A stretch of 19,025 bases of DNA. Origin: Saprospiraceae bacterium. Lineage in GTDB: Bacteria; Bacteroidota; Bacteroidia; Chitinophagales; Saprospiraceae. Positions 1-7,180 of this stretch are shown in pieces; positions within the stretch are counted from its first letter, which is position 1, and every line of letters starts with the position of its first letter. Location: assembly GCA_023299965.1 (NCBI GenBank), contig JALZVN010000201.1, forward strand, positions 1 to 19,025, written 5' to 3'. Below the pieces are notes generated by a model. The model was not told where the DNA came from, searched no databases, and saw only the letters and a program-made list of their open reading frames with translations. The position numbers and the translations under genes are program-made.

Positions 1-690
1 CCATAATATGGCATCTGCTATCTCTTGAACATCACCGAAGCGATTCATTGGTATAGCTTTTTTGAGTTTTTCTGAAAGACCTTCTTTCAGACCGTCCATC
101 ATCTCAGGCGTAAATAATGCTGTCACCGTAAAGGCAGGACAAATTGCATTGATCCTAATATTTTTTTTGGCATACTCCATGGAGGCCGTTTTGGTCATAC
201 CTACTACTGCATGTTTACTAGCAGCGTAGGCGATACTTCTAGGCAAGCCGCGTAGGCCCGCAACACTCGCCGTATTCACAATCACTCCCCCACCTTGCTT
301 GAGCATTTGAGTCACCTGTAGCTTCATTCCATAAAACACACTATTGGCATTGACAGCCATCACTTGATCCCAATCATCATTTGTAGTATTTACCATTGGT
401 GTTGGGATATTACCTATACCCGCATTGTTGACAGCGATATCTATCCGTCCGTAATCTTCTATTACCTTTTGATGCATGTCTTGCATCGCTTCCCAGTCCG
501 CGACATTGGTTTTGATAAAGGTAGCTTCACCTCCATCCGTTTTTATTTTCTCCACTAATCTAGTGCCCGATTCCTCATTCACATCTACTGCCACTATACA
601 TGCACCCAGCTGAGCCATTGAGACGGCAGTGGCCTCCCCTATGCCTGATGAAGCACCAGTTATGATTACGATTTTATTCTTGAAATCCAT
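1..690 (-). CDS. SDR-family oxidoreductase, C-terminus cut by window edge
   Basis: A short-chain dehydrogenase/reductase that probably reduces or oxidises a carbonyl/hydroxyl group with NAD(H). 230 codons are visible from the ATG at 690; the frame is open to base 1, so about 20 residues of the usual ~250 are missing. Visible motifs: the dinucleotide-binding TGASSGIG (residues 11-18), an Asp at the end of beta-2 (D36, which in this family favours NAD over NADP), NNAG (88-91), and the catalytic set N114, S142, Y155 and K159 (YAASK). The sequence fits the FabG/3-oxoacyl-reductase-like classical SDRs, but the substrate cannot be told from sequence. It stands alone on the minus strand. A TAnnTTTG box lies only 4 nt upstream of the ATG, so the mRNA may be almost leaderless. 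Confidence 0.93.
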   Translation of the reverse strand, partial: MDFKNKIVIITGASSGIGEATAVSMAQLGACIVAVDVNEESGTRLVEKIKTDGGEATFIKTNVADWEAMQDMHQKVIEDYGRIDIAVNNAGIGNIPTPMVNTTNDDWDQVMAVNANSVFYGMKLQVTQMLKQGGGVIVNTASVAGLRGLPRSIAYAASKHAVVGMTKTASMEYAKKNIRINAICPAFTVTALFTPEMMDGLKEGLSEKLKKAIPMNRFGDVQEIADAILW

Positions 691-694
691 GCAA

Positions 695-702
695 CAAAGC
701 TA
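695..702 (-). promoter_or_regulatory. Bacteroidota -7 promoter box for the SDR gene
   Basis: On the minus strand this reads TAGCTTTG, a full match to TAnnTTTG. It ends 4 nt before the SDR start codon, so transcription would start at or next to the ATG. I see no convincing TTG -33 element at the normal spacing. Confidence 0.5.
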
Positions 703-763
703 GGTTTTTAATTCGCTAATCAGAGGAGTATTACAATGTTTTTTTTTGACAATAATGATTTGG

Positions 764-880
764 GCGTACCCATATTCCTTCGCTTAAATAGCGAAGGAAT
801 ATGGGCGGGCTATGCGCAGCTTGGTCCCGATGAAAAATCGGGACTGACACTATCGTGTCACTGCTACTATCCCTTACGCG
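764..880. repeat. Hairpin-rich dispersed element, copy 1
   Basis: This region between genes holds three hairpins in a row. The first is a perfect 16-bp stem (769-784 with 790-805) closed by a 5-nt loop. The second is an 8-bp stem GTCCCGAT/ATCGGGAC (824-831 with 837-844). The third is a 6-bp stem TGACAC/GTGTCA (845-850 with 855-860). Read on the minus strand it carries AAGGGATAGTAG (875-864) and, exactly 60 nt later, GCATAGC (815-809). The same two motifs occur at the same 60-nt spacing at 9662-9728. It is probably a dispersed non-coding element of a kind common in Bacteroidota genomes. The 62-codon open frame across it (736-924) is an accident of the stems. Confidence 0.7.
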
Positions 881-1084
881 AGGCTATTACTAAATTAACA
901 AAGTTTGATCGGTTAAAATTTTAAGCTATTGAATTGTAGCATTTTCAATAATTCGGCTTCTTGAATTTTGTCTTCTCGTAACGACCTCACGTATGGAAAA
1001 TAAATTAAACCTTGCCTTGGAAACAATCTGGAGCCCAGATAGGCAATGATTTTTTTTGAAAAAAATATGGATAATAAGACTGAG

Positions 1085-1591
1085 TTACGCTTCTCGCCTG
1101 ATCGCATATACCAACTCATTCTCATACTTTCCATCTTTGAAAATAGTTTGAAGGAAGGTAGCCTCTAGTTGAAATCCGTTTCTCTCAAGCGCTTTGATAG
1201 AACCTATATTTCTGCCAAATGGACGAGCAAAAATCCTATCGACATCAAAATTTCCAAACCCATACTCTACCATCCGAGAGATGGCTTTTGTCATAATTCC
1301 TTTGCCCCAATATGGCTCTGCTATCCAATACCCAAGTTCTATGTTCTTGCTAAACACATCTTCCAATGGATGCAAACCAATAGCACCTATGGGCTCTGTG
1401 CCAACATAGATACCTAATATCTGAGCAGGGTCGTTTTTGTGCGTGAGTATGATAAAATCTCGTGCATGGTCTTCGGTATAGGGATGGGGAAAACGATTCG
1501 TAAGGTTTTCCCAAATATTACGGTTATTTGCGTGCATCGAAAAAATCAAGGCATCCTCTAATGAAAGTTTTTTAAGTTTGAAGTCCTCCAA
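1085..1591 (-). CDS. GNAT acetyltransferase, RimJ/RimL-like
   Basis: A 168-residue single-domain N-acetyltransferase that would transfer acetyl from acetyl-CoA to an amino group. The start of the RimJ/RimL pattern is clear (LKKLSLEDA, residues 7-15). Motif A, which binds the pyrophosphate of CoA, is YWGKGIMTKAI (94-104). The motif-B tail NIGSIKALERNGF (128-140) is typical of the family. The length is normal for the family. It starts 14 bp after the pgk stop codon on the same strand, so it is very likely co-transcribed with pgk. This gives no clue to the substrate: ribosomal-protein, antibiotic and small-molecule acetylating members look alike at this level. I see no clear terminator after it. 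Confidence 0.88.
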   Translation of the reverse strand: MEDFKLKKLSLEDALIFSMHANNRNIWENLTNRFPHPYTEDHARDFIILTHKNDPAQILGIYVGTEPIGAIGLHPLEDVFSKNIELGYWIAEPYWGKGIMTKAISRMVEYGFGNFDVDRIFARPFGRNIGSIKALERNGFQLEATFLQTIFKDGKYENELVYAIRREA

Positions 1592-1605
1592 AAATAAATA
1601 TTGTT

Positions 1606-2805
1606 TTAACCCTTCAAAATCGCTGCCACTCCTGGCAATTCCTTTCCTTCTAGGTATTCTAGCATTGCACCTCCACCAGTAGAAATAAAACTCACTTGTT
1701 TATCAAGTCCACTTTGATTGATGGCAGCTACGGAATCGCCTCCACCTATCAAAGAATATGCCCCTTGAGCCGTCGCATAAGCCACTGCATGTGCTACAGC
1801 CCTTGTCCCTCCTGCGAAAGGTTCCATTTCAAATACACCCATTGGACCATTCCATAATATAGTTTTAGATCCTTCAATTACCGCAGCAAATTTATTCCTT
1901 GCGTCCAGACCTATATCAAGCCCCATCCAATTTTCAACAATTGCGTCACTTGCGCATACTTGGGTGTTCGCATCTTTATTAAAGGAATCAGCGATTACTG
2001 AATCACTTGGTAAATAAAATTTGACGTTCTTTTCTTTGGCTAGGTCTACCAATTCATTGGCAAGAGCTACCTTATCTAGTTCCACCAAGGAAGTTCCTAT
2101 AGCCCCACCTTTGGCTTTCATGAAAGTATATGCCATACCTCCACCGATTATGATATTGTCAACCTTATCGAGCAATTGCTTAATAAGCATAATCTTATCT
2201 GACACCTTGGCGCCTCCAACTATTGCAGTGAATGGTCGAGAAGGGTTCTTAACAACCTTTTCTGCATTTTCTAGCTCCCTATTCATCAATAGCCCAAAAG
2301 CTTTCTTATCCTTTGGAAAAAATTGCGCTATTGTAGCAGTAGAGGCATGTGCTCTATGGGCTGTACCAAAAGCATCATTAACATACACATCTCCCATCTT
2401 AGAGAGCTGTTTTGCAAATGCTTCATCCCCTGCAGCTTCTTCGGGATTGAATCTTGTATTTTCCAAAATTAAGACTTCTCCTGCTTTGAGCGCTTCAGAC
2501 TTTTGTTGTGCGTCTTCGCCTATGCTATCTGTTGCAAATTGAACAGGCACTCCTAACAAAGTACTAACTCTAGCAACCACATGTCGTAAAGTGAATTTTT
2601 CTACATTAATATTTCCATCTTCCTTCTTTTTCTTTTGTGGTCTGCCTAGATGAGACATAATGATAAGCGCATTATTCTTTTCAAGCAATTTCTTGAGTGT
2701 TGGGATGGCAGCCTCTATACGCGTATCATCTGTGATATTGTGTTGGCTGTCTAATGGCACATTGAAATCAACACGAATGAGTACTTTACTATTAGAAAAA
2801 TTCAT
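1606..2805 (-). CDS. pgk: Phosphoglycerate kinase
   Basis: This enzyme converts 1,3-bisphosphoglycerate and ADP to 3-phosphoglycerate and ATP in cytosolic glycolysis. The 399-residue protein has full normal length and both lobes. The substrate-binding lobe shows RVDFNVP (11-17), SHLGRP (51-56) and the ENTRF segment (115-119). The nucleotide lobe shows GGAKVSDK (197-204), WNGPMGVFE (318-326), GGGDS (354-358) and STGGGA (375-380). The start at 2805 gives the usual family N-terminus just before VLIRVDF. It lies downstream of gap on the same strand, so this is the common gap-pgk pairing, followed by the GNAT gene. A strong terminator hairpin sits only 22 bp upstream of the start codon, which implies either read-through from gap or a promoter squeezed into that gap. 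Confidence 0.98.
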   Translation of the reverse strand: MNFSNSKVLIRVDFNVPLDSQHNITDDTRIEAAIPTLKKLLEKNNALIIMSHLGRPQKKKKEDGNINVEKFTLRHVVARVSTLLGVPVQFATDSIGEDAQQKSEALKAGEVLILENTRFNPEEAAGDEAFAKQLSKMGDVYVNDAFGTAHRAHASTATIAQFFPKDKKAFGLLMNRELENAEKVVKNPSRPFTAIVGGAKVSDKIMLIKQLLDKVDNIIIGGGMAYTFMKAKGGAIGTSLVELDKVALANELVDLAKEKNVKFYLPSDSVIADSFNKDANTQVCASDAIVENWMGLDIGLDARNKFAAVIEGSKTILWNGPMGVFEMEPFAGGTRAVAHAVAYATAQGAYSLIGGGDSVAAINQSGLDKQVSFISTGGGAMLEYLEGKELPGVAAILKG

Positions 2806-2827
2806 ATGACGGTGTTACTTGCAAGGT

Positions 2828-2866
2828 AAAAAAAAACATTCTCAAATCATACGTGATCTGAGAATG
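2828..2866 (-). terminator. Rho-independent terminator after gap
   Basis: On the minus strand a long stem is followed by nine T. Arms are 2859-2866 with 2837-2844 (8 bp), then one mismatched pair, then 4 bp (2854-2857 with 2846-2849) closing on a 4-nt loop at 2850-2853. The A-run at 2828-2836 becomes the U-tract. It lies 43 bp after the gap stop codon. Confidence 0.88.
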
Positions 2867-2908
2867 CTCAATGTATTTCAAAATATTGAAAAAAGTACTA
2901 ACTAGGTA

Positions 2909-4282
2909 CTACTTTTTTACTTTAGCTGGTCTCCCTACTCTTCTTTTAGCAGGTCTGCCACGCTTCTTAGCTACTGCTGTAACTTTACTTTTAGCTGGTC
3001 TGCCTACTGACTTCTTTGCAGGTCTTCCACGCTTCTTAGCGACTGTAGCAACTTTACTTTTAGCTGGTTTTCCTACTGACTTCTTTGCAGGTCTTCCTCG
3101 CTTCTTGGCTGTAGCAGCAGTTGCTTCACTCTTAGCTGGTCTACCCGCTTTTTTCTTAGCCGGTCTTCCACGTCTTTTGCCAGTTGCCTTTTCAGCGGTT
3201 GCTTTCTTCGTAGTTGCTTTCTTCGTAGTAGTTTTACGCTTTGAGGTAGCCTTTTTAGCAATTTTTTTACCTGCTTTGCCTGGCTTCTTTTTCGCAACCA
3301 ACACGCAAAGGTCTGCCAATCTAGCAGAATATCCTGCTTCATTATCATACCAACTTACAACCTTCAACATGTTTCCATTGACACTAGTCAATAAAGAATC
3401 AAAAATAGAAGAATGCGGATTGCGTACTATATCACTAGAAACTACAGGATCTTCGCAATATTCTAACACACCTTTCATTGCCCCTCTAGACATTTTTTTA
3501 AACGTAGCGTTTACTTTTTCTACTGTAGCTTCTTTTTTTAATATAACGTTTAACTCTACCAATGAACCAGTTACAACTGGAACTCTCAATGCCATTGCAC
3601 TTAACTTGCCAGCAATACTTGGTATCACTTTAGCTACTGCCTTAGCAGCACCTGTAGTTGTAGGCACTATATTACAAGCTGCAGCACGTCCTCTTCTCAA
3701 ATCAGCGTGTGGAGCGTCCTGTATTCTTTGATCACCTGTGTAAGCGTGAGTGGTAGTCATAGATCCCACTTCTACTCCCCAATTATCTTCCAGAATCTTT
3801 ACTAAAGGAGCGAGACAGTTCGTTGTGCATGAAGCATTAGAAAAAATGTTTTCTCTAGCATTTAACTCTTCATCATTCACCCCTAGTACTATAGTCTGTA
3901 CATCATCGCTTTTCGCAGGTGCAGATATAACCACACTCTTTGCACCAGCCTTTCTATGAAGATCCGCTTTTTCTTTAGTTCTAAAAAAACCAGTACATTC
4001 TAAAACCACGTCTACCTTCAATTTTTTCCAAGGTAATTTAGATGGATCTTTTTGAGAAAAAGCATGAATTTTCTTTCTATTTACAATCAGCGTATTTTCA
4101 TCGTGCTTTACAGTGCCATCGAATTGACCATGAGCTGTATCATACTTCAGAAGGTGAGCTAATGTTTTATTATCGGTTAGATCGTTGATTGCGACTATCT
4201 CAATCCCTCTTTTGTTTAATAAGTTTCGGAATGTTAGTCTTCCGATTCTGCCAAAACCATTAATTGCGATTCTTTTTGCCAT
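2909..4282 (-). CDS. gap: GAPDH with AT-hook C-terminal tail
   Basis: Type I glyceraldehyde-3-phosphate dehydrogenase oxidises and phosphorylates glyceraldehyde-3-phosphate with NAD+ in glycolysis. Residues 1-330 are a complete enzyme: NGFGRIGR (8-15), D34 after beta-2 (NAD preference), catalytic C152 in SNASCTTNC (148-156), H179, and the closing WYDNEAGYS (311-319). Normal GAPDH ends near here at about 335 residues. This protein continues, without frame change, to 457. Residues 331-457 contain 54 Lys/Arg in 127 residues and only two acidic ones. They include four RGRP AT-hook cores at 371, 395, 418 and 441, each followed by a second (A/V)G(R/K)PAK. AT-hooks bind the minor groove of AT-rich DNA, so the tail should bind nucleic acid. 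It could instead be a polycation that tethers the enzyme to another polyanion. A -7 box lies 33 nt upstream of the start, and pgk follows. Confidence 0.95.
   Translation of the reverse strand: MAKRIAINGFGRIGRLTFRNLLNKRGIEIVAINDLTDNKTLAHLLKYDTAHGQFDGTVKHDENTLIVNRKKIHAFSQKDPSKLPWKKLKVDVVLECTGFFRTKEKADLHRKAGAKSVVISAPAKSDDVQTIVLGVNDEELNARENIFSNASCTTNCLAPLVKILEDNWGVEVGSMTTTHAYTGDQRIQDAPHADLRRGRAAACNIVPTTTGAAKAVAKVIPSIAGKLSAMALRVPVVTGSLVELNVILKKEATVEKVNATFKKMSRGAMKGVLEYCEDPVVSSDIVRNPHSSIFDSLLTSVNGNMLKVVSWYDNEAGYSARLADLCVLVAKKKPGKAGKKIAKKATSKRKTTTKKATTKKATAEKATGKRRGRPAKKKAGRPAKSEATAATAKKRGRPAKKSVGKPAKSKVATVAKKRGRPAKKSVGRPAKSKVTAVAKKRGRPAKRRVGRPAKVKK
2918..3181 (-). repeat. 69-bp in-frame tandem repeat coding the AT-hook tail
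   Basis: The stretch coding the RGRP units recurs with a 69-bp period. On the plus strand the segment AGGTCT(g/t)CC recurs at 2951, 3020 and 3089, exactly 69 bp apart, with a more diverged unit at about 3161. The repeat therefore adds 23-residue units without changing frame, which would let the tail grow or shrink between strains. Confidence 0.85.
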
Positions 4283-4314
4283 GACTTAATTCGTTTTTTA
4301 ATTAAAAATTCGTG

Positions 4315-4322
4315 CAAATGTA
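4315..4322 (-). promoter_or_regulatory. -7 promoter box for gap
   Basis: On the minus strand this reads TACATTTG, matching TAnnTTTG. It ends 32 nt before the gap start codon, giving a short leader. No clear TTG -33 element was seen. Confidence 0.6.
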
Positions 4323-4427
4323 CGTTGTTTTTATGGATTATCACTTATTGCTCTGCACTATTTCATTTTCTAGAATCTTTTTTTAATTTTTTTTGGACTA
4401 AGACTTCCTATTTACAATTATAGGCAA

Positions 4428-4435
4428 TATATTTG
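4428..4435 (+). promoter_or_regulatory. -7 promoter box for tRNA-Glu
   Basis: TATATTTG matches TAnnTTTG and lies 84 nt upstream of the tRNA 5' end. The transcript would begin near 4441 and include the structured leader before the tRNA. Confidence 0.6.
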
Positions 4436-4438
4436 CAT

Positions 4439-4499
4439 CTCCAAAAAAAGGAGTATTTAATGAATGCTTCACTTAGAGATTTTTAGAATCTCTCATTAA
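4439..4499 (+). other. Structured tRNA leader with a possible 8-residue ORF
   Basis: Between the promoter box and the tRNA there is CTCC-A7-GGAG (4439-4453), able to form a mini-hairpin. A possible ORF from ATG 4460 to TAG 4486 codes MNASLRDF, with AGGAG at 4449-4453 six bases before it. A nested stem follows: GAGATT/AATCTC (4476-4481 with 4487-4492) inside TTAATGA/TCATTAA (4457-4463 with 4493-4499). The outer arm covers the start codon. It may be only a processing structure of the pre-tRNA. Confidence 0.35.
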
Positions 4500-4519
4500 G
4501 AATAGATTGCCATTAATTT

Positions 4520-4591
4520 GGCCCGTTCGTCTAGGGGTTAGGACGCCAGGTTTTCATCCTGGAAACAGGGGTTCGATTCCCCTACGGGCTA
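4520..4591 (+). tRNA. tRNA-Glu (anticodon UUC)
   Basis: A 72-nt cloverleaf. The acceptor stem pairs 4520-4526 with 4584-4590 (one G-U pair at the end), with discriminator A4591. The anticodon stem CCAGG/CCTGG closes a 7-nt loop TTTTCAT, giving anticodon TTC, which reads Glu codons. The T-arm has the standard GTTCGATTC segment. The 3' CCA is not encoded. It is a single tRNA with its own promoter box and terminator. Confidence 0.97.
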
Positions 4592-4604
4592 CAATATAAA
4601 ATTG

Positions 4605-4634
4605 AGCTGCAAAATACTTTTGCAGCTTTTTTTT
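4605..4634 (+). terminator. Terminator of tRNA-Glu
   Basis: Ten-bp stem AGCTGCAAAA/TTTTGCAGCT (4605-4614 with 4618-4627), 3-nt loop, then an uninterrupted T-run to 4634. It lies 13 bp after the tRNA. Confidence 0.93.
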
Positions 4635-5203
4635 ATTTATACCATAGAAGATCACTTTAAAAAAGAACCATCCCTCTACTGAGGTTTACACCCTGAAAAT
4701 TAGGTTCACTGCAAGAATGGCTATTTTTTTAACTAATCTTTTGTTCTTATTTCCTTTATTCCACTCAACTTATCTTGACTAGAGTCCTGCGGATCGCACC
4801 TAAAAAAAATCCTCTAGATACATAGCTATAAACACAAAAATGCGCCAGTGCCATACCGTCGATTATCTGAATACACTTGACTCACCTCTTCCGTTAAAGC
4901 ACATAACTCCTTGATTTTATTGCAGGGTGCTATGTAAAAAAAACGGGATTAGCCATTATATTAACCTAGAATTCATCTCATTAGAACATCGTATATGTAA
5001 ATTTAATATAAGTTAATCGTGATTATGTGCAACGAATTTCCTATATTTGTACTCTACCTAATAGGATAGATAACTTTAAGTTGCTGTTCGACACCCCTCA
5101 CAAAATTACTGTATACTGATTGCTCTATAATACAAGTCCAATTTTGGCATCATATTATCATACCTAATACGAAGAATGTTTAGTTTGATCAAAAAGTAGC
5201 AAA
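4635..5203. other. Long non-coding stretch before the lipoprotein gene
   Basis: About 570 bp with no credible ORF on either strand. The only signal I can support is TATATTTG at 5042-5049 on the plus strand, a full TAnnTTTG box. If it serves the lipoprotein gene at 5204, the 5' leader would be about 145 nt, long for this phylum; it could also start a small RNA. Confidence 0.5.
5042..5049 (+). promoter_or_regulatory. -7 promoter box upstream of lipoprotein gene
   Basis: TATATTTG, a full match to TAnnTTTG, 154 nt before the start codon at 5204. No good -33 TTG was found at normal spacing. Confidence 0.45.
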
Positions 5204-5839
5204 ATGAGGTTTTTAGGGTATATTTTTATTTGTGTTTTTAGTTTTTCCATTTTCAGCTGCGTTGTTGATGAACCAGACAATGAGCTAGTACCTATGATAC
5301 CCGTACCTGAGCCAGAAAAGCAGACTGTTTTTGGTGTTTTTGAGGCAAATGAAACTACCAATGAGATTTTAATTGAAGGTATTATTACGGAAAGTACGGC
5401 AGGTGACCTGTCGGCTCTTTTAATCGAGTACCCTGACACAAGGATCATTTTGATGGGTAATGTAGAAGGTGCAACAACAAATGAAGCTGCTTTTGAGGCA
5501 GCTCGAGTCGTTCGCTCCAATGAAATCGATATTCACGTTGTAGACAATAGCATTATCATTAGAGAGGCCGTCGACTTTATGTTAGGAGGTCTAAATCGCT
5601 CTAAAGGAGAAAATACACAACTGGGCGTTGGTGCTTGGATTAATGATCAAGGCGAAATGGCTACTGATTTTCCATTTGGACATGAAGCACATCTTCCTTG
5701 GATTAATTTTTATCAAGAAATGGGCTTTCAATTTCAGCAAGCGACAGACTTCTATAATTTTTACATTTTTGCTGCAACTTCAGACGAGACATTATTCCTG
5801 ACGGACAATCAGATTAATACCTTTGGATTACTAGACTAA
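5204..5839 (+). CDS. Lipoprotein with ClpP/crotonase-like domain
   Basis: A 211-residue envelope lipoprotein. The N-terminus is a type II signal peptide with lipobox I-F-S-C, lipidated Cys19, followed by an acidic CVVDEPDNE stretch. Residues about 55-209 fit the periplasmic ClpP/crotonase-like fold (COG3904-type): beta strand then helix ending EYPDTRIILMGNVEG (75-89), a helix with EAARVVRSNEIDIHVV (98-113), LNRSKGENTQLGVGAW (130-145), and a closing ETLFLTDNQINTFGL (195-209). In proteases of this fold a Ser follows the strand near residues 117-121. Here the segment is IIIREAVDF (117-125), with no Ser at that place, so it may be a non-catalytic relative. The fold call rests on remembered family patterns, not a search. 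It lies upstream of tesB with a 68-bp gap. Confidence 0.75.
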   Translation: MRFLGYIFICVFSFSIFSCVVDEPDNELVPMIPVPEPEKQTVFGVFEANETTNEILIEGIITESTAGDLSALLIEYPDTRIILMGNVEGATTNEAAFEAARVVRSNEIDIHVVDNSIIIREAVDFMLGGLNRSKGENTQLGVGAWINDQGEMATDFPFGHEAHLPWINFYQEMGFQFQQATDFYNFYIFAATSDETLFLTDNQINTFGLLD

Positions 5840-5907
5840 TCTTTGCACATTTATTTTTCTTATCATATTTTTCATAATATTGTGTTTCATATCAAAGCAC
5901 AACCCAC

Positions 5908-6759
5908 ATGAAAGACCTTGTTCAGAAGCTTGTTGATCACATTACGCTAGAGAAGATAGACATCAATATTTTTAGAGGTAATTCTCAAGCTGTTTCGTCA
6001 ACCAGAGTTTTTGGAGGACAAGTGTTAGCACAGGCACTACATGCTGTGAGCAACACTGTTGAGCCTAATCGCACCATCCATTCCATGCATGCTTACTTCA
6101 TCTTGCCTGGTAATACCGCTGACAAGATTACCTATATCGTTGACCGAGTTAGGGATGGAGGCTCCTTCACCACACGGCGAGTTAGAGCCATCCAATACGG
6201 TAAAGACATCTTTGTTATGGCGGCTTCTTTTCAAAAAGAACAACCTGGTTTAGATCATCAAATCGACATGCCAAATATCCCATTTCCAGATGATTTGGTC
6301 ACAGATCAAGAGTTAGCCACTAAGATGGGAGATTTCATTTCTGATAAGTTCAAAGAAATGATTAGGGTTCGCCCCATAGAGTTTAAGCCTGTAGAGATGC
6401 CAGACATTTTTACGCCGATCAAAAGTAGCCCACAACAACACGTATGGTTACGCGCTAAGGGCAAACTATCCGATGACCCACGAATACACCAACAAGTATT
6501 AGCATATGCATCGGATTATAATTTATTGACCACTGCAATGCGCCCGCATGAAGTCACCCTAAAGGATCTTCAACTTGCCAGCCTTGATCACGCCATGTGG
6601 TTCCATAGGTCTTTTAGAGCAGATGATTGGCTACTTTACGCACTTGAATCTCCAAGTACTAGTAACAGTAGAGGATTTACTAGAGGCAATGTATTTAACC
6701 AAGAAGGGCAACTAGTGGCTACTGTAGTACAAGAAGGACTCATTAGAAAGATAAAATAG
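5908..6759 (+). CDS. tesB: Acyl-CoA thioesterase II (TesB family)
   Basis: Hydrolyses acyl-CoA to free fatty acid and CoA in the cytosol, with two fused hot-dog domains. The 283-residue length equals that of E. coli TesB. Family signatures: VFGGQVLAQAL (34-44), RRVRAIQYG (90-98), and the C-terminal LASLDHAMWFHR (223-234) with RGFTRG (255-260) and VVQEGLIR (273-280). The known catalytic triad Asp/Thr/Gln of E. coli (204/228/278) aligns with D203, S225 and Q275, so Ser replaces Thr at the second position, a change expected to be tolerated. The start at 5908 matches the family N-terminus. No terminator with a T-run follows it. Confidence 0.95.
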   Translation: MKDLVQKLVDHITLEKIDINIFRGNSQAVSSTRVFGGQVLAQALHAVSNTVEPNRTIHSMHAYFILPGNTADKITYIVDRVRDGGSFTTRRVRAIQYGKDIFVMAASFQKEQPGLDHQIDMPNIPFPDDLVTDQELATKMGDFISDKFKEMIRVRPIEFKPVEMPDIFTPIKSSPQQHVWLRAKGKLSDDPRIHQQVLAYASDYNLLTTAMRPHEVTLKDLQLASLDHAMWFHRSFRADDWLLYALESPSTSNSRGFTRGNVFNQEGQLVATVVQEGLIRKIK

Positions 6760-7180
6760 GAACAACCTCGTTACAAATAGGTGAGACACTAAGGCTTTTC
6801 TTGTTACCTATTCGATGCGTCTAATTGATCTGTACCCTAGTGAAAATTAAGGAGAATTCCCTCCCATTGACTAAGCTAATCGATAGCTCTTACGCTAGAC
6901 TCTTATGCCATTTTAAACTACAAATGGTATAATTCCAGCATTCGCAACTTTTGACCGCTTCTATCTCATAAAAAAAGGACCACAATTATGCATTGTAGTC
7001 CTTGGATTATTTTCTCAATGGCTTGGCAAAAACGTTAAAGTACCGACTTGCAAAAGTTATTACGGGAATCTACCCTTCTCCAATATTTTGATAATCAATA
7101 CTGTAATGCAAATACAATATAGTATTTTACAAAAATTGCCTTACCCTTCATTCTTCTTATAAGTTATTTTTTTAGCAATA
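6760..7180. other. Intergenic region between convergent genes
   Basis: About 420 bp between the plus-strand tesB and the minus-strand OmpA gene. It holds one clear terminator (6970-7003, minus strand). A weak inverted repeat AATAGGT/ACCTATT with a long loop lies near 6775-6814 but has no T-run, so I do not call it a terminator. No ORF is credible. Confidence 0.6.
6970..7003 (-). terminator. Terminator for the OmpA-family gene
   Basis: On the minus strand a 12-bp stem with one mismatch (6992-7003 with 6975-6986, loop 6987-6991) is followed by seven T. It lies about 180 bp after the OmpA stop codon, so the mRNA would have a long 3' untranslated end. Confidence 0.8.

Noticed and set aside
736..924. 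62-codon plus-strand ORF
   Set aside because: It runs straight through three perfect hairpins of the dispersed element; its sequence is dictated by the stems and has no protein features.
913..1134. 73-codon minus-strand ORF partly beyond the GNAT stop
   Set aside because: It starts inside the GNAT gene in another frame and shows no recognisable domain. The part beyond the GNAT stop could be an old gene fragment, but I cannot support it.
2950..3180. CRISPR-like regular repeats
   Set aside because: The 69-bp periodicity is in-frame coding for AT-hook units with no unique spacers; it is a protein repeat.
2871..3731. 286-codon plus-strand ORF opposite gap
   Set aside because: It is the mirror of the repetitive AT-hook coding region; the repeats remove stops on the opposite strand. 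Its repeated hydrophobic pattern is an artefact.
6775..6814. Terminator for tesB
   Set aside because: The AATAGGT/ACCTATT arms are separated by a long loop and no T-run follows.
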